From Amoebophrya sp. A120 (taxonomy: Eukaryota; Sar; Dinophyceae; Syndiniales; Amoebophryaceae): a stretch of DNA of 64,000 bases. A model generated the notes under the pieces. That model was not told the DNA's origin. It worked only from the letters and a program-made list of their open reading frames with translations, and made no database searches. Location: assembly GCA_905178155.1 (NCBI GenBank), contig CAJINV010000006.1, positions 3,222,437 through 3,286,436 of the forward strand, written 5' to 3'. The position numbers and the translations under genes are program-made. The stretch's first letter is position 1, and each line of letters starts with the position of its first letter. Below, piece after piece: positions 1 through 9,814 of this stretch.

Positions 1-3000
1 GGTTCCAAAGGAGTTGACGCGACCTGTCGTGCCAAGCCGCCACTCGGGGGCAACGAAATTTGCGTCAAGATGCTATGCAGTGCAACTAGGTCTCGGTCGG
101 ACGAGGGGTGGAAGAACTTAAGTGAGTATATTACTTGTCTGCAACTTCTCGAAAATCTGTGTTGCATAACCGACAAGAAGAGTGCAGCTTCGTTTGTCAT
201 GCACAAATGAGTTTCGCAATTTGCTTTTCCTTTTGCAGTACGCAATGTGCATCAGTACGAGAGACGGCCCTCTTCTTGAATGAAGCTTGTCATGCTTGTC
301 TGGTTGTAATTCAAATCTCTGCAACATCACGAGTTCTTTCCAGACCCAGACGTATTTGCAGTGGATAGGCCCTCAATGCTGTCGATTCAGTCAACCCATT
401 CGCCGCGATCCCTCCTCCGAATTTGAATGTCTATCCGCCAGAAAAGCACAGCCATACCTGAAAAAGAAACGAATTTGCGTTGCGGGGGGTTTTAGCTAAT
501 GCTCAGCATGACAAACTGAAACTTTTTTGGTTGTATGTAGTTCTAGAAGTAGTCCTAGACCTCATGACCCAGGAAGACTACGACTCGGTTCTGCATGACA
601 GAAAATAAATTTCTCTGTCTCTAGTGGTGTGGTCTGGTCTCCGCTTTCGCAGAGTGGCGCCAAGAATTTGCTAGCACCGCAACTTCATTTCCTTCCTGGT
701 ATAAGTATGGCTGTATTTTTTTGTCGGATAATCCTCTCGACCCAGTCAAGCGTTCTGTGCAAGGCGCTGTGGTGGGACAGGAAATGGGCCAGGATGCGCA
801 GGATGAGTTTCTGCAGTTGGCTGCCCTGGTATGCAATGCAAGTACACAACACGACACTTCTCCCCCGTAGTTCCCGAGATTGTATTGCAGACGAAGCACC
901 ATCGAGAGAAAAAAAATGGCTCTCCTCAGCAGGATTGGGTGACGAGATTTACAACAACAAGGCATATTAGGTCATCAAGACGGTAGTAGCCAATTTCGAT
1001 TCGCTCTGAGTACCAGCTGCTTCGTGTTTACGTACAGAAGCGGCACCCACAGCGAAGCAATTCCATTCATGTGTATGAAGACATCAAACTCACAGTGGTC
1101 ATCTTCTACGCGGTGGTGTAGTACTCAGTTGCATTGCATACCCGGATTCCACCCAATTGGTTAAAATCGCGGGGCAAAAGAGCGGACAAGAACTGTACTT
1201 CGACGACGCACTAAACCGGGTGCAGCACGCCGTAAACATTGGGTATCTGCAGCGGTTGCAGAACTACCTCTACGTGCCTCTTCGCGGATGGATCATTGCC
1301 GAGGGATTCTTACCGCCCAAACTGGTGCAAGTTCTCAACCTGGCAGTTGAGGGTGCCATGACGTACATCGCCGTGGTGGCCTACGGCAGTGTGTATCCAA
1401 TGCAAAAGTTGTATGACGCTCGTACTTCTAAATCTAGTACAATATCGTGATGACGCATGACAGATTTTCCTTCTATAGCTGATTCTGCATGACAAACTCC
1501 ATTCTCCCTTCTCACGATGAAATTTGTGGTGCAAAACGTTGCGTACGAGCGCGATTAAGGATGTTTTTGCAATGCATACCCTGCCTGCCATCGCGATTCC
1601 CCTGGCCATTTTTCGCGCTGCCGAGTTCTATTGCTCGAGCCAGGAGGAGGAAAAAGCGAGCACGGAGGAGGGAGAAGACGCTGCAGTCAAGAAGAGCGGC
1701 GGATTGAGCCGGAAGTCGTTCTGTAAACTGCTCAACACAGCCAAAAACAAGTTTCCGGGGACCACCCACGCAGTGTACGGCGTCATGAACGCGCTCAACT
1801 TTCTCCTAAGCATTGCAAAAGTAGCGTACTTCTAGTGGGAATTGCATTACAAATTTTATTATCAGAGCCAAAAATTGAATTTGTACATGCTGATTCAGCT
1901 AGTAAAGTAGATTTGTCATCATGCGGATGCGAGGCTGCAATTACTACGACTGCGATAGTACTTTTGCAGTGCATATCTCCTTACCGGCAGCAACCTCGTG
2001 GGCGCGGCCAAGGAATTTTTTCACTTTGCGCACGAAACTTTTCTCAACTGGGAAACGTATGGAAGTGTCAGAATCGAAATTGACAAAATCGAAAAATTTG
2101 CAATGCGTAAAATGTAGGGCACGCGTGGCCTGTGTTGGGGAGCAGGCAAATGTGACCGATTGCAGGCCTGTTTAGGGGAAGGTAATGCGCTGCCAGAGTA
2201 GCATGACAGAAGCAGTGTTCTTTGCCCAAACAGCATGACAGACTGGATTTTGGTTGCCCAGAAACTTGTCATGCGCCACTTGGAAACTGAGGCTCGAACT
2301 GGTTTCGACTTTATGCATCACAAATTATTTCGATTTTGCTGATTTCGATCCTGACGCTTCCATAAAACGGTGAGAAACGTTATCGGGGATGAGCGGGCGA
2401 TATCAAATGCACATATGTCTGGGTCTGGAAGCATGAAGCCTGTCATGCGAAATCTGGAGCACAAAAAAATCTGTGTTGCATGAACGCCAATATTAGAAAC
2501 CCAATTCTCACTAGGCAGAAGGCGCATTTCTCATGCGGAATAGGCATGAGGAAGGTCTCAAAAAATCTGTACTGCTTCTGCGTGCATTACAGACCATGAC
2601 GAGTGTGGTCCGCGAGATGCATGACAAATCTTGCAATTTTTCACCCCCAGACATCTTTGCATTCGATAGGCGAAACAAGCGGAAGCCGTGCTGGCTGCCG
2701 CGGCCGCTGCGAAAAGCGTTGCGTACTTGGAGGTGAAGCTCCTGCGCGCGTGCGGCTACGAGGTATTTCGATCGGGGGCGAAAAAGCTCGCTGGCGCACT
2801 GGCGGAGGAGTTTTCCTGGGGGGACTGTCTCGAGCTATCCACTGATGAATTTGTATATTTCACCTCACGTCCCCCTCCGCCCGCGATCCGTCTCTGTCAT
2901 TTGTAACGAACACACGGAGGACGAGAAAAACTGGTGCTCACCAGCATGATCTGAAAACGAAATTTGATAGACTAGACCTAGACCGTGCCGAGTTCCCATT

Positions 3001-3429
3001 TTCTTCCTTCAGAGGTTGATATTAGGTGAGCAACATCTATGCATGATGTGCATGTGCATCTTCTAGTACAATATTACGTTTACAGTACCGAGCCATTTGC
3101 TGTTTCTCGTGGGCGCTGTCATTCTCGACGGATGTGATAATATTTACACAGCATAACTGCGTTCCACCAAGGAAATCATCGACCCCGAAACTGGCGCGCT
3201 TGTCGACGCCAAGGGGCTACGTGCTCGTTTGAAGGGGCGGGGGAAGGAAATCCGCGAGAAATTCAAAGGGGGTTGCAAGCTGCTCGGCCACGGCATTCAC
3301 AAGCTATTTCACTGGAAGAGCCACGACGAAGAAGCGGCGGGCGCAGCAGCGGCGGAGGAAGTGGACGAGGGGCCGAATTTCGACATTCTGCAGCGCAATG
3401 CAAAGGAATCCATCAAACCGGCCTCATAA
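1..3429 (+). CDS. Conserved Cys-rich protein, paralogue 1 (5' partial)
   Basis: Function not recognised. Nine exons can be read by alignment to the second copy at 4810-8472: 1-73, 369-429, 731-829, 1146-1393, ~1581-1806, 1981-2057, 2370-2400, 2674-2835 and ~3157-3429 (TAA). Shared landmarks in order are a Cys-containing segment (ATCRAKPP), NPFA, an aromatic stretch YVPLRGW, a hydrophobic block LVQVLNLAVEGA, AVVAYGSV, PAIAIPLAIF, LTGSNL, IGDERA, an Ala-rich helix, and DPETGAL near the C-terminus. The C-terminus is basic and then acidic. The N-terminal half lies left of the window. Eight introner elements interrupt it, none at a position occupied in the second copy. Borders of introns 1, 2, 4 and 8 are uncertain by a few bases because their flanking duplications have decayed. 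It could be a pseudogene, but all exons stay open and conserved. Confidence 0.7.
74..367. mobile_element. Introner IE01, family 1
   Basis: Right end is an intact family 1 repeat; the left end (TATGCAGTGCAA...) is diverged. No target duplication is left. The exons join at KM-ALNAVD by comparison with paralogue 2. Confidence 0.7.
432..730. mobile_element. Introner IE02, singleton
   Basis: 26-bp inverted repeat (left TATCCGCCAGAAAAGC, right ends TTTTTTTGTCGGATA), with ACAGCCATAC in the inner part. No clear duplication. Confidence 0.7.
830..1140. mobile_element. Introner IE03, singleton
   Basis: Inverted ends TATGCAATGCAA / TTGCATTGCATA; imperfect duplication CCTGG/CCCGG. Joins LAAL to DSTQLV. 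Confidence 0.75.
1394..1578. mobile_element. Introner IE04, family 2
   Basis: Ends TATCCAATGCAAAAG / TTTTTGCAATGCATA. No clear duplication. Joins YGSV to PAIAIP as in paralogue 2. Confidence 0.75.
1807..1975. mobile_element. Introner IE05, family 2
   Basis: Exact 5-bp duplication TCTCC. Removal gives NFLLTGSNL, matching LILTGSNL of the intron-free paralogue. Confidence 0.9.
2058..2364. mobile_element. Introner IE06, family 5
   Basis: Exact duplication AAACG. Removal gives NWETVRNVIGDER, matching paralogue 2, which has no intron here. Confidence 0.92.
2401..2668. mobile_element. Introner IE07, family 1
   Basis: Exact duplication GGCGA. Removal gives GDERAKQAEAVLAAA. Confidence 0.92.
2836..3155. 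mobile_element. Introner IE08, singleton
   Basis: Weak inverted ends TATCC... / ...GCATA and a poor duplication; position set by paralogue 2 (CLE-LRST versus CLERTRK). Confidence 0.6.
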
Positions 3430-4809
3430 TAGCGGCAGCGCCAGCGGAAGGAAGATGGAGGAATCATCTGAGGCTTGTTGACTGAAGTTGCCCGACAAGA
3501 ACGAGATGACCTTGAGGCATCGTTTAATTATTTTTGTCACTTCTACATCTACTACAGAAGCGAACTTCTCACAGTTTTTCTACTTGCAAAAAATTTTGTT
3601 TTATTTAGTTTCCGAGTTTCAAAAATTAAAATGTAAATGTTCCACTTTTTCTACGCAGTCTCCGATCGCATACCAGCCAAGTAAATCCTTCTCACACACA
3701 AAAGAACTACACATCACGCCAACTTCGTGAATTTGAACAATTTTCTGAATTTCCCCGTACGATGAACATCGAGAGACAAACATTAACATACAAAAAGAGT
3801 CTACAAATTAAGAGTTTAGGTAGGGTAGTATTTGCGTTTTCAGATTATGTACATACTTATGAGCAGTACTAGACAATAGAATTAAATCGAATTTCAATGA
3901 TCGCATGACACAGTGACTGGGGCTGCAGTGCGACGTGTGTATCTTTTCCAGCTCCCATCTTTGTACTTTTTGTTTTACATACAGACCATAAGATAGTACA
4001 AGTACAACAGTCCTGAGCTACCATGTCTTCATCCTTTTCTACCGTGAAGAAAAAAAGAGTAACAACTGCATCAATCAAACTACAAGGTGTGCATGATTGT
4101 ACTTATTTACCAAACGGCAGCGGAAGTGTAGAATTCATTGTGCGGGCACACTGTCCACGGACTCGGTCGCTCTCGCTCGAAAACACAAGCACAGCTGACG
4201 GGTGTAGGTACTTCTCTCTGTCCCACCTGTTTTGATCGTACTTACCTACTATTTCGGTTCTTGATGCCCCATAAATGATTTGTATCGGTAGGTGCGGCTA
4301 CTTGTCCTCCTAATTGCAAATATCTTTCGGTTTTATTTCGACTTTCGGTTTTGTTTCGACTTTCGGTTTTCTTTCAACTTTGGATTATTGTCTCTTCCGC
4401 GTAGTCGTTTCTGATTCTGGCACCAGGAAGATGTTGTGCTTTCTTAGCTGTATATACATGGACTATGCAGTTCAAGTACATGACCACGGAAAATGATTGA
4501 CCCGTAACCCGACGAGCCTTTTGCTTCCTTGATTTAATATCGCTTCTCGTTTTATTGCCATGAATTTGGATACAGGAACTACCACGAAATACTAGTCGTT
4601 TATTGCAGCCTACTTACTATACTTACATACTTACTTCAACTTGCTCCTGTAGGAACGATCCATCGACAAGATTTTTCATTTTCGTCTCGAACCGCAATCA
4701 CGTAAAGTCCTCACGACCCAACTTTTTATCAATCTTCCCTTGTTCACGCTGCTAGTACTAGCAGATCAAGAATAAACTTAAAACAAGTGTATCGACATCC
4801 GAATCGAGA
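3430..4809. other. Intergenic, 1.4 kb
   Basis: No convincing gene. AT-rich, with only short frames. It holds an 18-bp triplet repeat at 4325-4378 and presumably the 3' end of paralogue 1 and the promoter of paralogue 2. Confidence 0.6.
4325..4378. repeat. Three tandem 18-bp units
   Basis: Three copies of TTTCGGTTTTATTTCGAC (4325-4342, 4343-4360, 4361-4378), differing at one to three positions, about 430 bp upstream of the paralogue 2 start. Confidence 0.9.
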
Positions 4810-7800
4810 ATGACAGACGGCAACCCCAACATCTCCAGCCAAGATTCGCCATCACCCCGTCGTGCTGGAGGCAGCCTCACCAAGCAAAAACTCTCCACCT
4901 CCCTTCAAGAAAGGCAAGAAGAAAGGAAGCGGCAAAAGCTCAAAAAGAAGATCACGCGGAAGAACGAGGCCGCGGCGGCTTTAGCAGCCTTTTCACGCTC
5001 CTCTTCGTGTTCGGAGGATGTTGCAGCTGCTCACAAGGAGGAAGGGGAGAAGCAGCCGGAACAACGAGAGCTGAATCATGACGAGGAGAACAAAACCAAA
5101 GCGGCAGACGAAAATCTTCGTACTACTGCCAGCACATCAGTCCATGATAAGTCTCGACGCCACTTGAACCCGCATAATTTACAATCAGATGATGTTGGGA
5201 ATAAAAGTGCCGCATACTGGACCGTTGGAATTAGCCTCATCATGCTGCCCTTTCTCCTCTACGCGGTGATACTGCTTTGCGTGGCGAAAGGGGGCCACGA
5301 CAATCAGGATGATCATGAAGGTGTCATCAAGAGCACTCCTGGCCAAGAACATCATGGTTTTCTTCGGGGTAGTACTTCATCGTCGCAAACTAGAGAGCGG
5401 AAGTTCCTGGCACCGACACCGAGCTTGCCTGAGGAACCACAGGACAGGTATGTCCTAAAGGATGAACAAAAACAAGCAAAAAGCGGTGTTGAAGATGGAG
5501 CAGAAGCAGGTACTGGAGGAGGGTCATCTGCTGAAGATTCATCTGAGGAACAAAGCATGTCTACCGTAGCTACAGCCCCAGTGGAAAATGTTTTGGAAAC
5601 CACCAGCAAGGAAAACGAGAACGACGGGCCAACACTCGTGAACAAACTCGCACCAGAATATGGAAGCGAAGTTCTTTCGGACGCGAAGATGAGCGCGGCG
5701 TTTTTAGAACAAGATCAACTCCAGCGACGAGCGACAGAAGTGGGAAAGATCGACGTGGTCCAAATCATGGAAAGACAAGGGGATGAAACTTTTGAACAAC
5801 CGACTCTTAATTCCTCGACCATTTTCCTCGGACAGCCTGCAGGAGGTGCTGAAAAGGTGATGAGTGCAGCTTTAGCCTCCACTTCGACCAGCTTCCTCGA
5901 CGTGGCGCGGCAAGAACAGCAACGCTCTTTCGCCAGTCAGTTGAGGTTGTATAAAGAGCAGAATTTGAAAGCCAAAGCCCCTTTGGCTGTGCTTTATCAG
6001 TGCAGGTACCCGGACGAACGGCAGGAAACCATTTTGGACAAAGCGGCGCGGGGAATTACTACACCCGCACATCAAGATGGTAGCATACCCGCGGGAACTA
6101 CCCTGGAACTGTACGACGTGCCGAAGCGGCAGTGCAGTATGCCGCAAAAAAAAACTAGTAGCGGTTTTTTCTGCTCGTGACCGTGGTAAAGGTAAACGAT
6201 GAATACTTTTTGACATGATAGAAAGATGTGTTTCCTAAGTTCAGCACATGAAGAAGTAGATCACAAAACGAAACAAAAGCGCCGCTACTACATTTTCCCA
6301 CTGGATTCCGCTGTCCGAGTGCACCAGAATCAACGATTGTTCCTCTTGGCTCGCGATAGTACCGATTCACAAAGTAAACGGGCAGAAAATTCCCTCCTGC
6401 CTGCTTGGAGGAAAGCACGCAAATCCGTTTGCACGACTTGATCAACTTCCGTTTCCAACCGATTATGGCCCAGACAAGTGGGAAATTTTCTGCGCAGTGC
6501 ACGTGCACTCGGGTAGTGAGCCAGGGCAAGGGGTCGTTTCCACCGCGCGTGCATCTCCTACACCTGTAGTCGCGCGGCCTTATGGGCAGCAGGACGCTGG
6601 CACTGGTTTCGGCATGTGGGATGCGTTCACCGCTGCCCTGGATTACATTTTTGACGACGACGAGCCGGGAGCGAAGGACGCGTTGGTTTACGCAGATGAT
6701 GACGACGAACTGGAGTTTGGTGATGCATCTGGTGACCATGGTCGTCTTGACCTCAGCGAGGACCCATTGCACGGCGCGGACTCCACGACCAAAAATCCGC
6801 TGGCAAAGGCCTTGCAGCGGCACGGCACCTGTGGCCGGCACTGGTGGTCGCATTCCCGGTGCCGGTGCATGCGATGGGAAGGACCAGGCGAAAAGCGCAA
6901 GCATGGGCATCATCTTGTCATGCACAAACCCGAAGAAAGCACCAACGGTTTTGCGTTGACTGCGGTGGTGGATGCGCAGTGCCCCCGGAGTGCAAAAATC
7001 AATTCCGTCTGTAGGTCTGACTTCGGATCCGGACAGTGCATCTTCGAATGCAGAACCCGGTATTGCCAGTGCGTTCAAGACAACGGAAACTTCGCTTTCC
7101 CGGAGGGAAACGCCGCCTGCACAAACCGCTGGGACGGGTTCTCGTGCGGCGTCGGAACAACTGCCGCAACGTGCCGGGCGAAGCCGCCCCGGTTCAATCC
7201 GGACGAATTGTGTGTGATGGCCATCGATGCCGCAGAAGCGATTAACCCCTTCGCGGTCGTGCCAGATGCGCAAGTTCCCATCCACCCTGAGACTCAGCTC
7301 CAGGCGCGCGCGATCGGAGGTTTGTATGGGGAAGTGAGCGAGAAGCAGTTTTTCGAATTGGCGACTTTGGATTCGAACGCGATGGTGGCCAAGGCCAGTG
7401 AGACCTTCCACACGCATAAAGACTTCTTAATCGATGCCCATGCGCATGCAAGCAAGTTCAGTTCTCTGGCCTACTCTCACCGCGTGCGCGAGTACATCTT
7501 CGTGCCCATCCGCGGGTGGCTGCAGGCCAGTCCGAAGGTGCCAAAACAACTGGTCCAGGTGCTGAACTTGGCAGTGGAGGGGGCTTTGACTTACATGGCT
7601 ATGGAATACAAATTCATTCTTACCGTACACGTACAAATAAATGCATGTACAAATTTCGCTCGTCACTTAGAATCTCCCACTTGTAAAAATGCTGGTTAAG
7701 CTTGAAGGGTTTTTTGTCATGCAGAAACAGGAGTTGGAGCATTATTTGTACGCAGTGTGCGGGACGAACTTTCTCCTGGATAATGGCAGTCGTGGCATAC

Positions 7801-8472
7801 GGGAGTGTGCCTGCCATCGCGATTCCGTTGGCGATCTACCGGTCTCTGGATTTTTACTGTACGGGCAAGGTGGCCGAAGCCGACATGTTTGAGGAAGAAG
7901 AGTTGGATATCGTTCAGAAACAGCAGAGACTTCATCTCTGCGGGCGGTTACTGGACGCCAAGGACAGGCACCCCAAAACGACCAAGGGTGTGCTTGCTTT
8001 GGTGCGGACGCTCGACCTAATCCTTACCGGCAGCAACCTCGGTGAGGCTGTGAAAGAACTGTTTAGCTTCGCAAAAGAAACGGCTTCCGCCTGGGAAGTA
8101 GTCAAAGCTGCTATCGGTGACGAGCGCGCCGCCGCCGCCGAGGCCTTTGTCGCCGCGGCCGCGGCCGTGAAGAGCCTGGCCTACGCGAAAACGCTTTTGA
8201 TGCGGCAGTGCATGGGGGATGCCTTTCAGGCGGGGGTGAAGAAGATTGCCGGGGTGGTTGCGCGGCATTGGTCGCTGGGCAACTGCCTGGAGCGAACCCG
8301 AAAGCGGATCAACCCGGAGACCGGAGCGCTCGAAGATGACGAGGGGTTTCGGAACCGCTGGCGGCAAAAGGCTCACGAATGGAAGGGGAAACTCAAGGCG
8401 GTCTGCCCCAGATTCCATCGGCACGGAAAAGAGCACGATGAACCCGCGGCCGTGGCAAAAACTCCGGTTTAG
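4810..8472 (+). CDS. Membrane-anchored Cys-rich protein, paralogue 2
   Basis: Function not recognised. The model is three exons, 4810-6176, 6280-7599 and 7788-8472, which sum to exactly 1,123 codons plus stop. The N-terminus is charged (KRQKLKKKITRKN), followed by one clear transmembrane helix at residues ~138-161, so a type II signal-anchor protein is likely. A disordered acidic stretch follows, then a Cys/His-rich region (CGRHWWSHSRCRCMRW; later CRTRYCQC), and then the block shared with paralogue 1 (YIFVPIRGW, LVQVLNLAVEGA, VVAYGSV, LTGSNL, IGDERA, NPETGAL). The first intron (103 nt, GT-AG) is chosen because it keeps phase; the second is an introner with a perfect ATGGC duplication. The alternative that 4810-6180 and ~6260-8472 are separate genes is less likely, since only about 80 bp would lie between them. 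ATG at 4810 is the first in frame. Confidence 0.68.
6177..6279 (+). other. Conventional GT-AG intron, paralogue 2
   Basis: Inferred 103-nt intron. The upstream frame stops at 6178-6180 and the downstream frame is open only after 6259. GT at 6177 and AG at 6278-6279 join the two in phase. No inverted-repeat ends are seen. Other AG choices nearby fail on phase. Confidence 0.5.
7600..7782. mobile_element. Introner IE09, singleton
   Basis: Exact duplication ATGGC; ends TATGG / GGATA. Removal gives LTYMAVVAYGSV; paralogue 1 is uninterrupted here. Confidence 0.85.
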
Positions 8473-9814
8473 GCCCGCTAGGGGCCCCGTCGCGGGGACC
8501 ACGACGCCGTGGAAACTCTAGAAGTTGTTGGTGACGCGCGCGACCGGAGTTGTCGGACACCCCCGCGGCCCAGGGGACGTCGTCCGCGACATCCGTGAAG
8601 CTTTCAAGCTGACTGCAACTACACCTGCGAATTTTCACAACTCTGTCATGCGGTGGTTCGTGTCAGAATGCGTATGTGGTGGGTGGTTCATCTTGTCAGA
8701 ACTACAGAATTTTGGATGAAAAACGAAAATGAAAATTTTGCTTCGAGCTGTATGAAAAATTTTGCTTTCGAAAAAGTTGTACCTGCAGAGTTTGTTTTTT
8801 TATTTCACGAGAAGCTCGTGCCTCCCATGAATGTCAGTATGATATTTTTTTCCCCAGCTACTTTTTACTGCGCACTAAAGTTCACCATGCATTTGCGTGT
8901 GGCAAAGTGTACTTAATTTTGATTACATGAAGGACCAAATGAAAATCACGAAATAAAACATCAGGGAAAAGTAGAGCCTCTTCGCCGTGTTGCTTTCCCT
9001 CCGTACAGTATGAGCTTACAGATATGGGAACGATAAAAGACGATCAAGATAGTTGGCAGATAGGAAACATTTGTAGTTCCTGTTCCTCAACATATGACAA
9101 CCACACAACAGGAGCAATGGAAGTCGTTTTCTATGATCCAAACAAGTTCGTTTTGCAGTTGGAGCTTCCAGCAACTGCCTGGAGGTGTTTCCTGTTAGAT
9201 TGTTGGTCACGTCGACAACGATTCGGTGATGTTACTTTCCGTTTAGTTTTCGGTCACCTGGAAGTTAGTTGTAGCCTCGTACGTCGATTGATGTGCACAT
9301 CTTCGATAGTGCAACGAAGCCATTCGGTCTTGTTTCCCTTTCGGAGCTATGTTTCTTCGCTTGTGTAGTCATTTGTCGGTCAGCACTTCGTATCGCGAAG
9401 TCGTATCGTCCGTCCACCAAAGTCGTGGCCTCATAGAAGTAGAACTAGAAGATTTTGCAAGTTGTCGCGCCTCATCGTGCGTTGCGTCCGATAGCGATGT
9501 CTTTTTCGTCCGTGTAGTGTGAGGCCTTTGTTTTGTGTACGTATCATCGTTTCATCTTATTCACAACCGAAACCGCAGGAGGAAAGTCTCGATAACTGCT
9601 TTCCTAAGTATTTTCCCCCCATAAGTACTGTTTTGTAGAGTTTTACTTTTTATTTTAACCACAAGCACCACTTGAGACCATCAAAAAATTTTAGTACATT
9701 CGTATAAGTAGTTCAACTCAGAATCTCGCGTTTTCCCAAAGACTCTGACTTACATCGGGCATTTTCATTTCACATCGAGAACCTCCTCCCTTCACACGCA
9801 AACGCACCAGCACC
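8473..9814. other. Intergenic, 1.3 kb
   Basis: No gene seen. Near 8641-8660 there is one copy of the introner-type motif (CTGTCATGC), perhaps a decayed element. The rest is AT-rich. Confidence 0.55.

Noticed and set aside
6155-7417. 420-codon - strand open frame
   Set aside because: It overlaps the exon of paralogue 2, whose + frame is conserved with paralogue 1.
8641-8720. Possible intergenic introner after paralogue 2
   Set aside because: Only one TTTGTNATGC-like motif; no inverted ends or duplication found.
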